A stretch of 64,000 nt of DNA from Conoideocrella luteorostrata (Eukaryota > Ascomycota > Sordariomycetes > Hypocreales > Clavicipitaceae). Made by a program: the position numbers and the translations under genes. The notes under the pieces were generated by a model. It worked only from the letters and a program-made list of their open reading frames with translations. It was not told the DNA's origin and searched no databases. The DNA lies in assembly GCA_032433595.1 (NCBI GenBank), contig JASWJB010000101.1:1-64000 (forward strand), read 5' to 3'. Of this stretch, positions 22,700 through 34,650 are shown piece after piece; the first letter of the stretch is position 1; every line of letters begins with the position of its first letter.

Positions 22700-23740
22700 C
22701 GAGGCTGCCGCCATCGTCGTACTGACGAGCTGAGCAAGCACGCGGCGGCACCAAGGCACACAAACCGGGCGGGAGGTGTGCAGGCCGGGTGACAAATTAC
22801 GTGACACTTTGGCAGCGTGGTTGGGTTAGCCGTGAAGGGTCATGTAAATTGTCCCCGGCCTGGTGTGGCATACTAATGAATGTATGTGGTATTCGACCTC
22901 GGCGCGAAGACAGAGGTGGCTGCAGGTTTGAGCCAGGCTTAGGCCAATCTTACCCAAACACGCTGGTATGCAAACGCATGTCTCGAGGCTGTTGGGGATG
23001 TTAGCAACAATATTGGAGTCAATATGTAGAGATGCCCGACCGACTGTGTGCTGATGGTGTGAACGGATTGCCACGGTGCTGATGATCTTTAGGCGGAACG
23101 TACGGAGGAGTACTATGACGGTAGCGGTACATAGTCACGCAGAGCAGCACCACACCAAAGTCCGCATCATTCGTCGTTCTATACCACGGAGCCCGACCAT
23201 GTTATGAAACGAAACAAAACAACACAAGGACTATCCTGTTCCCTGGGACGCTCGGCGCTGTGCGTCTCCGAGGGATGTCGCGTGCAAAATATGGGCGAGG
23301 CGACGATGGATTCCCAGTAACGCTCAAATGCGATGGATCACCGGCGACGGATTCCCTGGCAAGGCTCAAATGTGATGGTCCACCGATCGATCCCAAGTGT
23401 CCATACGCCCACCTTATTGTACTGGATGCCAGCTGTGGTGAGCAAGTGAGGTATCCATGAAGTTACAAAATCCCCGCTGGTGGGTCTGTTGGTCGACTGG
23501 ACCTGTGCGATTGAGAAATCCCGACCAGCATCGGCGGCATCTGCATCTGCCTCAGCCGCACCTCACTGCTTCGCCCCCTGTTTGTGTGCCCGAGTAGTAT
23601 GTATGAAAGGAAGAGCTGATTCGAGCGTAGATTTATCAGTGTACTCCGTACAGAGCAGTTCTAAGCGTTCTTGGCTCGGACCTACTGGACGCCCACTGTG
23701 TGTTCACAATTCTTCAACCCTACCTACCAACCTACACCAT
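22700..23740. other. Gene-less stretch
   Basis: No supported gene. One exact copy of TACTCCGTA lies at 23642. Confidence 0.4.
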
Positions 23741-23979
23741 GCGGGGGACAGTTTAACTGGGCCATTTCGTCCACATTGTCCAATTGATTATTTCAATTTG
23801 AACGCCCACCACAGATGCAATTAAAGCTTATTATTAATAAAACCTATTACCTAAATAGCTAACTAAGTTATATAATAGTTATACTTTTTTTTTTTAATTT
23901 TATTGTGTTTTTAGTCGCTAAGGCATTATCTCTCGCGGAGTTAATGCCACCTCGATGGGCTCGTTAAACTGTCCCCCGC
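23741..23979 (-). mobile_element. MITE A, copy 2 (239 bp)
   Basis: Perfect 17-bp terminal inverted repeats GCGGGGGACAGTTTAAC at 23741-23757 and 23963-23979. The minus-strand sequence after the right terminus reads CCATCGAGGTGGCATTAACT and matches copy 1 (16917-17118), while the middle is AT-rich with a T9 run. It is non-coding and must have been moved in trans. The flanks show no clear target duplication. Confidence 0.9.
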
Positions 23980-26900
23980 TTGCTACATTACCCCATCGAC
24001 TGCTCCGTGTCGGGTCACAAAAACGTGGCTTGCACTAATTCCAAAACGTACTTGCTGCAGCTGCAGCTGCAGAGCAAAGGTCCAAGGCAGCTCGTCTTGC
24101 TCGTATTTCTCCGTCGAATACCTAATCCGCACGTTGGTGGTGATAACTAGTTGAGATTGGTGGAGAGAGGCATTTCCCCCACCCACCTTTTCAGGTGTTG
24201 TTAGCGCCACCATCATTACTCCGTATGACAACTAATCTGTACAGAGAGTAACCCAAGGTGTCGACAAGTTAAAATCGAGACATCCACGTCAGAAGCAGAG
24301 CGTGTGGTATACCATCCTTTAGCTTCTACTCTGCAGAATTCTTATCGCCAACTTGGTGCCAGACTTCCACACCTGCTTGGCCTATTCGCTCGATACCAGC
24401 AGAGATGCAAAACACTGTGCCACATGCTCCGTACGGAGGAGTACTGTGGCGGCACGTAAAACCTCGCCGTTGCCAGGCAGGGAAAATCTACGATTACATT
24501 CCCTCGTTCCAGGTCTCATTTATGGCTGCACGCAAATCGACTTTCTGGCGGGACGTATTTCCATGCTTGGTACGGACGGAAGACTCAGTATTATGTCTTG
24601 CCACGATCCTTCCCGAGTTCTAGTTCACGATCCTTCCCGAGCCCCGCTCACGATCCTCCCCCGAGCTACTCTTGGTCTGCTGTCCACGCGGCTTCACACA
24701 CACACGGTTGGCTCTTGGCGCTGAACGGTAGGCCAAACTGGGTATGTCGAATGCCCCAAGCGCCGCGCCACGTTGAGCGAACCAGTAACTACCGATACTA
24801 ACCACGGAGTAATTGTTATGCACTAATATAATAGACTCGATCGAGCTCACTACTCGGGATGCCTCGAAGAGTCTCCGGATCAGACGATCGCCCACCTGAT
24901 CCACCCGGCGAAACAGTCGAGACAAGCGGGCAACCAACCTGTCAAGCTGTTCAGCTAGTTCTTTCCCATTCCACACACGCCTGACGAATGAATCGAGACA
25001 TGAGGGCCCGCCAACGCACTCTGCCTCTGCCTTGGACTACTCGATGAATTTGTCAATACTTTGCCGTCACTGGCCAACAGACGCCCTCGTCCTCACACCA
25101 AGAGCGCGCTAGGCATCACCACCCGACTTCCCCTTTCCCCCGCATCGTCTAGCGTGGTCTTTTGGAGCGACGGCGAAGCCTTCTTCAATCCCGCCCTCCA
25201 TCGCCGTCGGACGCTGCACCAAAAGGGAAATGACACGGCGCAGAGCCGGGACGAAGACATTCGTCGGTGGCAGGGCTGAGCAAACTTCTCAGTTGGAGGA
25301 CGACGGTCCCTCAAACATGCCCGCTTCATCTCCTTCGAGCTGGTGCCTCTCGCAGTCACGGTGGCAGGGACGCCGCACCAAAAGGAAATGACAAGAAAGG
25401 CCTTTGTCAGTGGCAGGGCAGAGCAAACTTGAGTTGATGGATGGTGATGGGATGATGATGATGAGTAGAGCCGCGATACATATTATATACTCTACTCGAT
25501 AGTTAGTCGGAGCAAGGCTCTGGACAAACACACACTTCTTGAACACGGGGCAAAACTCCTTGAATTAATTCGGTGGCTGCCCAAATGCACATTTTGACAG
25601 TGTATGTGTTGATGTCTTTTGACTCTGACGGAATGCCTCGATTGACGACATGGCCGCAAATTACCACTAAGTTGAGTCAGTGCGATCGCAAAACAGGCTA
25701 GAATGGAAATCTAATCCTGAAATGTATCTTGGTGTCGAGGGTGAGCAAGCTTATATGACAGTTAAAGTCGGAGCCATAAAGGATCGGAGCGGATGTGACT
25801 CCTGCGACAAAAAGATGGTTCGACTCTGGTTGCAACGAACGCAACGAACGCAACAACGCATTATAAACAACGCATCATATCCTGCCCCAAAGGCAAGTTC
25901 ACCAATTTCGACGAACGGAGCAATGGTGGAGCCGCCGTTGCGAGTGTATTTTGGAGCGTAGCAGTTTGCAGCCTCGTAAACGCCGTTAGGCATGGAAGAG
26001 GCCGGAAGTGAAAGATAGTAATGGAGGGGTATCTATGCCGCCACCATCGTATTCATCACCTATTATACCTGCCTTTAATTCATTTCATTTTATTTATTAT
26101 CACTCTGAGTATTTCCCCCAGACCCCGCGAGCCGAAGAATCCCTATCCTGCATTTACAGCAGCAGCTCATCCGCGGATGTCAACGCGATCATTTCACTTT
26201 CCTCCGGAGGCCCTGTCGGCGGCCGCCTGCGGCGAGCGGTGGCATTGTCTGTTAAGATTTGTTCCAAGTTACCGCTTTGACTCTCAATCAAGACCGAGTC
26301 TAGCGACCATGGAAAGATAATCGGTCTACGTCAAATATGTTGATTGCTTGTCAGACACTAGACAACTCCACTCAAGTTGCTTACAACCGTTGCGCAGGGA
26401 AACGTAACAGAGTCTTGGCCGGCATAGGGGCTACGTACAGTACGCTGATGCTTAGCCGCCATTACATGTCAAGATGATGCAGGGAGTAACGCTCTAACAA
26501 CTGCGCCGCGAGCTATGTCCAGCTGTGAGTAAGCTTGTTATGCAGCTCGAGTGTCCTTGGCGTTGAAGGGTAAATTGATGATATTTTCGAACTAAAAAAG
26601 TAGCCTTGTAGGAACGATGCCGCAGGAATAATGCCACAAAAGAATACATGCCACGAAAGAATGCATATCACGAAGAACAATACCACGAAAGAATACACAC
26701 CACGAGGAACAATGCCACGAAAAAAACTACGGCGCAAAAGAAATGATGCCGCGAAAGAATAAATACCACAAAAGACACATTGCTGCGAACACAATGCCGC
26801 CAAAGACACCTCAGCGCCAAAGACACCTTCGCCAAAAACACTGCCGCTAAAGAGCACCGCCGCAACCTCAATGCCTCGCGACCTCAATGGCCTCACGAAC

Positions 26901-27047
26901 TTGGCCTCGCGAACTTGGCCACGATGAATTGGCGTCAAGGAATTGGCTTCAATGAATTGGCCACGATGAAGCATGCCACGATGGGCATGGGAGAAGGGCA
27001 TGGAAGAAGGGCACGGAAGAAGGGCACGGGAGCAAGAACAACAACAA
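23980..27047. other. Gene-less stretch with short repeats
   Basis: No supported gene. It includes CTGCAG triplication near 24055, a direct repeat 25217-25300 / 25374-25440 (GCACCAAAAGGGAAATGACA, GTGGCAGGGC, GAGCAAACTT), a fragment at 25530-25570 resembling the outer edge of the repeat arms at 31769-32040 and 36915-37190, and an array of CACGAAAGAATACA-like words at 26620-26790. Confidence 0.5.
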
Positions 27048-27099
27048 GCAAGAGCGTCCAGCAAGAGCGTCCAGCAAGAGCGTCCAGCAAGAGCGTCCA
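27048..27099 (+). repeat. 13-bp tandem repeat, 4 perfect copies
   Basis: Four perfect tandem copies of GCAAGAGCGTCCA. Confidence 0.95.
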
Positions 27100-27689
27100 G
27101 CAAAGAGAAACTAGAAACTCAGAAAGAGCATTCTGCACATGGACTTAGTTAAAATGCGCACTCCGACAGTACAAGCTACCTTGACGCAGGACCCTGCAAG
27201 GACGCTCGGCAGTTCACGGTCGGCTCACTGGCAGGGAGACATGAAGCAGCCCCTTCTCCCGACAGATACCTTTGAACAAAAGTGGGAGAAGTTATAGTCT
27301 GTGTTATAGGAAGAGAGGTGGTAATATTCTCTAACTAAAGAAGAAAGAAGCTTTGTGGTGTTGAGAATTGCTCGGGGGCGCTTCGGGTGTCTGCCTGAAT
27401 TGTGAGGTTGCCGCATGACGATGATACAGCGGTCAGGGCACGCATTCAGTCGCCTCAACAGTCTACTTGGCACGCGGATCGTTTGGCGCATTCATTTCGT
27501 GCGAGATCAGTACCACAGGAGTAATCCCGAGCCACTTCTTTAAGCAATTTAGTTGTGTTTGGCTTGGAATAACTTACTGTGCGCCTACCGTACGGAGTAC
27601 AAGCCCCGCGCCGGAATACATTTTGGTCGGGTATAGGTTAGGCGCCTTACCTATACCTCGCCCGGAACTCCTGGTCCGTGGTGCTTGGA

Positions 27690-28495
27690 TTTGGACTGCG
27701 ACTTCAACCAGAGAAGACCTCCCGCGAAACTCGCCCAGCAGGCGCACCAGCGCAGCCCCAGTGCAGTCACCAATTTTGTGGACAACAAGGTCGAGTCCAT
27801 CAAGTTGAATGTCACAACGAGAAGCACGATCGAAATCGACTACACAGACCCTGAGTGTAGAAGAGTACATGGCGCGTTAATGATGCAGTCCGAGGGTATC
27901 GTCGAATTCGGGTGCCCGGGTCGAACGTGAGGACGGTCAAGTTCACGTTCAGACCACTAGATGTGATGGTAGGATGCTGACGATGATGACAACTATCAAA
28001 ACCGGAATCCGATGTGAGAGAACACCGAGCCCCGACGGCTGCGAACGAACACGTCACTTTACGTGGTTATCCCCATCGACATGAGCGCAGCCTGCACCAA
28101 GCACACCATCGGGAACGCCTGTGGGCACATACATAGGCGCGTCCATCTTCAGGCATTGTGGTGGGCACACCGACGACACCAGCAACAACACCAACCGCAA
28201 CGACCATATTCTGACAGTACACAACGACGACGATGACTGCACAGCTGCGTCGAGTACACCATCCAGCGACGGTGACAACGGCGACACGAGCTACGACTAC
28301 ACAACATCCGCGACCGGTGTGAGACCAACCACCGTTGAGCACGCGACCGAATCCCTCTTGGATTTGATCAATATCACGATCAAGTCGATGGGCACGTACG
28401 ATGACGTGATTCCTCCCATGGCCGGGAACATCGACCCCAACATGGTTGTGACCTTGTTGCGCGAGTTCTCCAACAACCTGTACATCCGCTGCTAG
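27690..28495 (+). pseudogene. Decayed unidentified coding region, possibly foreign
   Basis: Three or four plus-strand frames in succession look protein-like and are broken by frame changes: SIKLNVTTRSTIEIDY and GIVEFGCPGRT (about 27797-27927), VKFTFRPLDVMVG (about 27940-27978), SLYVVIPIDMSAACTKH (about 28055-28105), then a stretch ending at the stop at 28493-28495 with an acidic Asn/Asp/Ser/Thr-rich part (28180-28300) and AGNIDPNMVVTLLREFSNN. I recognise no family. The composition resembles the minus-strand remains at 32040-34650. Whether this is one gene or several, and whether it is viral, cannot be told from the sequence. Confidence 0.35.
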
Positions 28496-28784
28496 TGTTA
28501 TCACCATTATCACCACCGCTACTGCTGATGTCGACGCTGTCCACCCGTCCCGTCATCCCTCTTCTCTATCTTTTGCTTGATGGACATTCGGTATACAAAC
28601 ATCAGCGAGTTTATCGAACCCGAGTCAGTAGCCTCTAGGATCGTGGCGATTGCGCCCTCGTCCCTGAGGCCGGGCCCGGGCACAGCCAGCGCTCCCTCCG
28701 GTCCTTGCGCTTCGAACTTGGAAGAAACCATCCTTTTTGATCGCGCCCTCACTTTTCTACTTCCATCTACTTTGTCCATTCATC

Positions 28785-30612
28785 ATGTCTACGCGCCGAA
28801 ACTCTGCGACCAAGCGCGATCCCCTTGGTATGTTTGCCCTCTCTCCCCTGTCGTCGAGCAGCTCATGCTAATTGCTTTCAGGAGCACGCGCTCAACGCAT
28901 CTCCAAGACGCACAAGACTGCATCTTCCAACCAACGTTGATCGCCACGGCCCAAAGCTGGTCGGTTGTCAGCCGCCGCCTCAGGGAAGACGAAAGCCACC
29001 GAGCCCACTCTCGCAGCCAAGTCTCGCAGCTAAGCAGGACTGAAGCGGAGACGCGACCCTGAAACCGAGCATCCCGTCCATCAGCAAAGAGCCAACGTCA
29101 AACGTGTCCGTGTCACAAGAGGGGCGGGACCACCAACCAAGACCTCGTTGCCATCCAAACGCCTGCTCCAAGTCGAAGAGCAACCGAGCTTGGAGCCATG
29201 CCAACCATTTGACCATATTGCTGGACAGTCTCAGTCACGGAAACGCAAACTCGGCCACCGCGAAACAACAGCGCGCGAGCGATCAGAAGGATCGTCGCAT
29301 GAGTTGACTGAAGAGAATCTTGCCACATTCGACCGACAAGTCATTAAATTGAGTGCAGCCAAGATAAGTCAATCAGAGAAGTCGGTTATTAGCCAAAGGG
29401 AGTAGTAGAAAGAGCACCAGAGCAGGTGGAAGCGAGAGCAGTATTCTCGCTCCTGACGGGGACTCTGTCGACGCGCTCGCAGAAGACAGCCCTCAGCAAC
29501 CTCTTGTCCCACCGGTCGAAAGTTCTCGAGGCTGCGAAGCTATACCTTGTCAACGATTTACCCGCCGACAGCATCAAGCACATTACTGAACGTACCTTGA
29601 GGATTTGAAGCAGGAGATTGAGGTGACAAAGCTTGCCATGGAGGTGTCTCAAGTGGTCAGGGGAAAATTCAACGGTGGAAGTCGGGAGGACGACTGCATC
29701 GAACCGATGCAGAGAGCTTTGGAACGCCTCGGCGCCGACATGTTCGTCCACCACAGAAAAGCTGGTAAGTTGGATTCCCCCGGGACTGTTACTCCGCTTC
29801 AGCACACTGACTGACTGACCCCCCTACCAGAGCTTGATCCAAGGCTCAACCCGACCGTCCGACAGCGGATTTGGGCTCCTAACAATAGCATGGAGGTGCA
29901 GCCACTGAATTTGACCGACACTGCTCTTCCCCTATACGGCGTATCGCGGATATATACATCTCCACCAGAAACTGTAGTTAGGTTCGACGACCGGCACATC
30001 AAAACGCCTCGACCGGACGTTACGACTGGATTTTCCCACGAAGTCTTCTGCAAGGCGCTTGAAGAGCAGGACATGGTCTCGACCGACATTGCTGACTTCC
30101 TCAATTCGTATCAGGACAGCGGTTAGCTCCCCTCCGAAGGCACCAAGGCGTCTATGGGTATGCGAATACCATTCCTGATTGTCCAAGGCAAATCCCATGG
30201 AGGTCATATCCTGGAAGCCCAGAATCAGGGCATGGTAGGAATCGCTAGCCTCGGACTCTTGCTGAAAAGACTTGATGACTTGGCTTCGAAAGGTTCTGGC
30301 TCGCGACGCCGCGGTAAGAAGTCTCGTGGCTCCATGCCCTTCTCTCAAGACGGCCGCAAGGCGTCGGTCTTTCTCATCCGCACTCAGGATTCTTGGCTTG
30401 AGCTTTGGGAGCATGACCTGGAGGTGCACAGTAACAGCGTGTTGGTCTACAAGTTTGGCTTCGTGACAAGTGCCAACGCATGCGTCGAGGATCATCTCTT
30501 GGGGCTTTTTCTGTTCCTGGCCAAAATGTTCTCTTGGGCTTCGAGTGAACATTTGCCCAGCCTGGCGAAAAAGGTCGTACAGGCGAAAGAAGCCTCTAGT
30601 ATGCAAGCTTAA
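28785..30612 (+). pseudogene. DUF7924 nuclease-like gene, broken
   Basis: A start MSTRRNSATKRDPLG at 28785 is followed by a GTATGT...TTTCAG intron and a basic N-terminal region (KRVRVTRGAGPPTKTSLPSK at about 29098-29157), then a helical part (ENLATFDRQVIKLSAAKIS) and, after a clean 66-bp intron (29765-29830), the conserved domain: KTPRPDVTTGFS (about 30003-30038), IPFLIVQGKSHGG and LEAQNQ (about 30166-30230), and a C-terminus through FLIRTQDSWLELWEHD. I recognise DUF7924, a fungal PD-(D/E)XK-like fold. Its second motif should read E-x-K but here is QGK. Lesions: stop at 28938-28940 with frame change, double TAG at 29402-29407, a one-base shift near 29600, and an in-frame TAG at 30124. These make it a pseudogene. 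The last part (30127-30612) is still fully open. Confidence 0.75.
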
Positions 30613-31768
30613 TCGAATATAGAGGGTACAGGGCAAGGCATGTATATACAGCTACATTAAGCGGTTTGCTTTTCTGACTAGAAACGTCTGGTATATATAG
30701 CCTACATGTGTTCACGCGTGTTTGCTTCACGGAATGCAGAAAAATTTGTAGCCGCCTGTGTTTTAGAAAATACCCCGCGATCTGAAGTTGTACGCTGAAC
30801 TCGTAGCGGGTATTTTGTAGCTAAAGGAGGTCTTTTACGGTCTGGATTGCCGCGAGCCGTTCATGTTGCGCTGAAGGTGAGCTGGTCGTCAAGCGATGAG
30901 AAAGCGCGCGCTTCTTGATTCATGGTACATCCGAAGAGCTTATCCTCTAGGCAGCTTTGTACTGTTGAGCTAGAATGGCGGCCAGGGATTCAAAGGTTGT
31001 TGAAGAAGATGTCATAAAAAGCCCTTATGGCTATTTATATATTTATATACCTGAGTCTTTAGTGCATTTCCTGATCCCGAACCGTTACTCGTCCTTGCGA
31101 GTCGTCTCATTCATTCCTTGCGCAACCTGCTCTCATCAAGTCTCCTGCACGTGGCGTTCGGAAATTATTGCGTACAGACGTATAAAGCTCATGTACCGGG
31201 CCAGGTCTTGGTCAATGTTCACTGAGAAGAGCATATGTGCCTTTCGGGGATCTCAACGGCTCCTCGTCAGGATGCCGGGATCCAGGATAACATGGTAATG
31301 AGTCTAGCAGTTGCTCTGGGCTTTGATAGCATACAACTAAATGTCCAAGTAACCCCCCCGTGCCTATAACTGGAAGGACTTCTCTTAGCTCTCCGACAGA
31401 TATGGTAGTGCGACACTCAGGCATACGCCGAGAAGTCTCTCTTGGACTAACGTCGCGTGAACGTGAATCTACGGGAGCGCATGGATATCAACACGGAAGT
31501 CGCCCTGCCTCAGATAAGAACCCGCTACAGAACAGCAAATCCTCATACAGCTTTGCCTTGGGAACATGGTTCCGCTCCGATATGTAAGGATTCCCTCTGT
31601 AGGTTAAATGTATGTGTATGCGCAGTAGAACAAGACACGGGGGGCGGAAAGGAGCCTCTAGGGTAGCCCGAATCATTTCACATGAGGATTTGGGCTTGAC
31701 GGATTGGGCAGATCAGATGCGATAGCTATGAGTAGGAGGCTTATGCATCTCGTGAGATAACCACCATG
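30613..31768. other. Gene-less stretch
   Basis: No gene I can support. A 70-codon minus ORF at 31212-31424 (VIGTGGLLGHLVVCY) looks protein-like but is too short to place. Confidence 0.35.
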
Positions 31769-32040
31769 GAATTCAATTGCTTTTTCCCCGCGTTCAAGAA
31801 GCGTGTCCTTGGCTGGAGCTTTGCTCTGCTACGTATTACGATTGAATTGCTGTAATTTGAAGTGTGAAGTAGCTTTAATAATTACCGAGCAACCTGACAG
31901 CATTTGATCTTGCTATAAGCAAGGTCTCTACGAATTACGGAAGGTCTCTGCATTCACAAGGTTTACAATAGTGTTGCTGGCAGTGTGTCAGACACCGGTA
32001 TACGTGAGTGGTGGGTGTGTTCCGGGTCGACAAAGTGGGT
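31769..32040 (+). repeat. Repeat arm, left copy (LTR-like edge)
   Basis: Matches 36915-37190 in inverted orientation along its length: GAATTCAA...CTTTTTCCCC at the outer edge, TTGAATTGCT, CATTTGATCTT, TACGAATTAC, then GTTGCTGG...GTGTGTCAGACACC, GTATACG, GAGTGGTGGGTGTGT and CGACAAAG at the inner edge. TGTCAGACACC is a plausible LTR start. The inner side touches decayed coding remains. Confidence 0.7.
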
Positions 32041-34650
32041 AGGTAGTCGCCTAGCCAGCTGGTTCTGTACGGACATATACGCATAGACGATCATGAACGA
32101 CGCCAAGCACGCGATGTCGAATGAGAAGGTGCCGAGGACGGGCGTAATGCTACTGATGTCCAAGGCGTTCCCGAGAGATCTGGGGTGCATGCTCCGCTGA
32201 GACGTCCATGGTTGCCACCTTCGGCAACGTCATGGACTGTCTGAAGTCGTAGAATGACTCGAACCCGTCCGTCAAGTCGGTTGTCGTGCATCGGTCCATT
32301 TCTCGCGCTAAAACTTCGACATGGGGTGGAATGATAACCTCCTTCAGGTACAAATACATGTCGGCGGCTCCTAGCGTGCCTATGTACTCAGTTATACTCT
32401 AGGGGACTCCTGGAACCCATGAGCCAGAAGATGGTTCTATGATAGATAGTAGTCTTTGAGCCTGTCGATGGTCGACCGTAAGTGAACAAAGGTGTTGACG
32501 GAGACGCCGTCCCACTTGACCGTGAAGTGGTTGACCTCGTAGTTCTCAGCTGCGATCATCCAGACGATGACGAACGCGGGTTCGCTGTCGGTCAGAACGC
32601 CATAATGTGTGGGTGAATGGTACATCTTCTCGTACATCTGCACCAGCTCATCCAACTTCACGGGACTGATCGACACCGAGTCTACGGCGATCGACTCCTT
32701 GTCTCCCACGTACACCGGTACGGTGGAGAACTTTCTTCAGCATCGTTACTATGCTGTTATCCAAGGACATGGTCATGTTAGTGCTCTATATCGATGCTTG
32801 GTACTCGACTTCGTCAATGGTGATGTTGGAACTGAAGTTCTCGGACCAATGCTCGTCCTCCTTCTCGTACTCCATCACGTCGCTGTTCTTGATTGCGTGC
32901 ATCGCGGGTACGATGACCATGTTCACCATCCTTCAGTCATAACAAATTCTGTCCAAGTTCATGGGTCTTACCATGCCGGTCAAAGACGCCATCATCGATG
33001 TGGTCGTCTTGATGGGTTGCCTATGCATCGTATTGTGTCTGGTACAGTTGTCGTACCAGACAGCGTTCCTCACCCTGACGGCGTTCGTCTCCGGGTCCGA
33101 GAGCAGTACCATCCCCATAACTATCTTCCTGTTTCTGACCAGCTTAGACAACGAGTGCGATATCATGGGGTTACTCACAGGCAACGTCGTCGAGATCATC
33201 ATATTCGGCATCTCCATCAACTGCGTTGCATGCTCAGGGGTCGGACAGTCGTTCATCATGACCACCATCCTCTTGCCGGTGTTCATGGACTTCACCGTAT
33301 TTATGACCGAGAACTAGTCCATCGACAAGCACATAATCACGTTGAGACCTCTGCCCAACAGCTTGGTCATGACTATGTACACGTCCCTGTGCACGAACAT
33401 GTGGACGAACACCTTCTTGTTCCGGAACACCGACTTCTGCAACAGGTCGAACATTAGCCTGATCATACCCGCCTGCCTACCCGAGGTGATGTTGGCACAG
33501 AGGATGTCCATCGAATCGTCACATCCGTCGTCGAACATCATTCGTTCCGACGTCCATCAGACACATCATGTCGCACATCACAGTCGATATGGTCTCGTTC
33601 ATCCTCATGTGCCTGTTAGTGCCGGTTAACCCAACGAAGTTGCACTGCATCTGCTCGACCGTCGTCGGCATGTCCAACCAGTCCTTGGGGACTCTCTTGA
33701 ACCCGTAGATATTCCTGTTCCCCCAGCCACGTGATCGCATGATCTCTTTATGCTAATCATCTTGGTTATGTTTATCAAGACCATCGCATCGTTACACGTT
33801 AGCTTGTCCACGTTTGGATCCGCGATCATCCCACTAACGATACCCCTGAACCACTGGACCCTGTTTGCTATGGTCCTGATGTTGGTACTAATCACGTTCG
33901 TAGATATCTCGTCATCGTCGTTGTCGTCGTTGTTATGGCTTTGTGCTGTTAGTATTAGTTATGGGTGTACTCCGTACTTATGAACAAGTTAACAACGATA
34001 CCATGATTCTTACCATTATGTACTCCGTGTGGAACTTCGAGGGTGATAACAGCCGCACCACGAGGGTCAAGACAGCGACCGAGTACACTGAGCAGGAGAG
34101 GGGCTAGCTCATTAGGACAACCAAGCTCGCGTAGATATTCGCTAACGAGTTGCCTCCTCTGAGCGCGAGCGAGACCCTGTCCGCGCTGTTTAGGCAGAGG
34201 GGCGTCTTGTCACTGGACTTCTTCACCAGGTTCCTCGTGGGTGTATTCAGAAGATCAATAGCCTTTCACCCTGTAGTGAAAGGTCTCGAGCGTAAGTTCA
34301 TGTCGCTTACCAGATGGAGGACTCCAAGCGCAGGGGCAACAGCATCGACATCAGGCAAGCAAACGATACCCATGCCGACGAGTTTGAGTGGATCGAACCC
34401 ATGTCCATGACCACGCACTCGACGATCGTCGTTGTTCAGCTTCGGTCGCATTTCGAAGAGCTCCAAGTTCTGCTCGGATGCGGGTTCGGGTTCGAGGACA
34501 GGTGTTTGCAGAGGTTCATCATTAACGTCATCATTATCGCTGCTCGACTCGGTCTTGTCATTGCTACTGGTGTTATTGTCGTCGTCGTCGTCATCGTCGT
34601 CGTCGATGTTCCGGACGACCTCTCGCGCTAGTATGCCAGCGCTTCAATGT
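32040..34650 (-). pseudogene. Large decayed unidentified gene of probable foreign origin
   Basis: Successive minus-strand frames read as protein over about 2.6 kb, broken by at least six frame changes and several stops: an acidic Asp-run start (NIDDDDDDDDDNNTSS, about 34610), NTPTRNLVKKSSDKTP (about 34245), TNIRTIANRVQWFRGIVSGM (about 33880), FKRVPKDWLDMPTTVEQMQC (about 33705), KKVFVHMFVHRDVYIVMTKL (about 33415), RNAVWYDNCTRHNTMHRQPI (about 33075), MYEKMYHSPTHYGVLTDSE (about 32635), FESFYDFRQSMTLPKVATMD (about 32250) and MIVYAYMSVQNQLARR (about 32080). It is methionine-rich. Arginine is written almost entirely AGG/AGA, unlike genes nearby. I see no polymerase, helicase or protease motif and recognise no family. 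A viral origin is possible but not shown. It ends at the repeat arm. Opposite-strand ORFs up to 282 codons are shadows. Confidence 0.5.

Noticed and set aside
28054..28516. 149-codon Val-rich minus ORF
   Set aside because: Antisense to a more plausible plus frame that ends in a clean stop; Val/Val runs come from reversed GAC/AAC codons.
32609..33457. 282-codon plus-strand ORF rich in His, Arg and Val
   Set aside because: It is antisense to more protein-like minus-strand frames. Its composition (HVHHDHH-like) is what GTC/CAT-rich codons give on the reverse strand.
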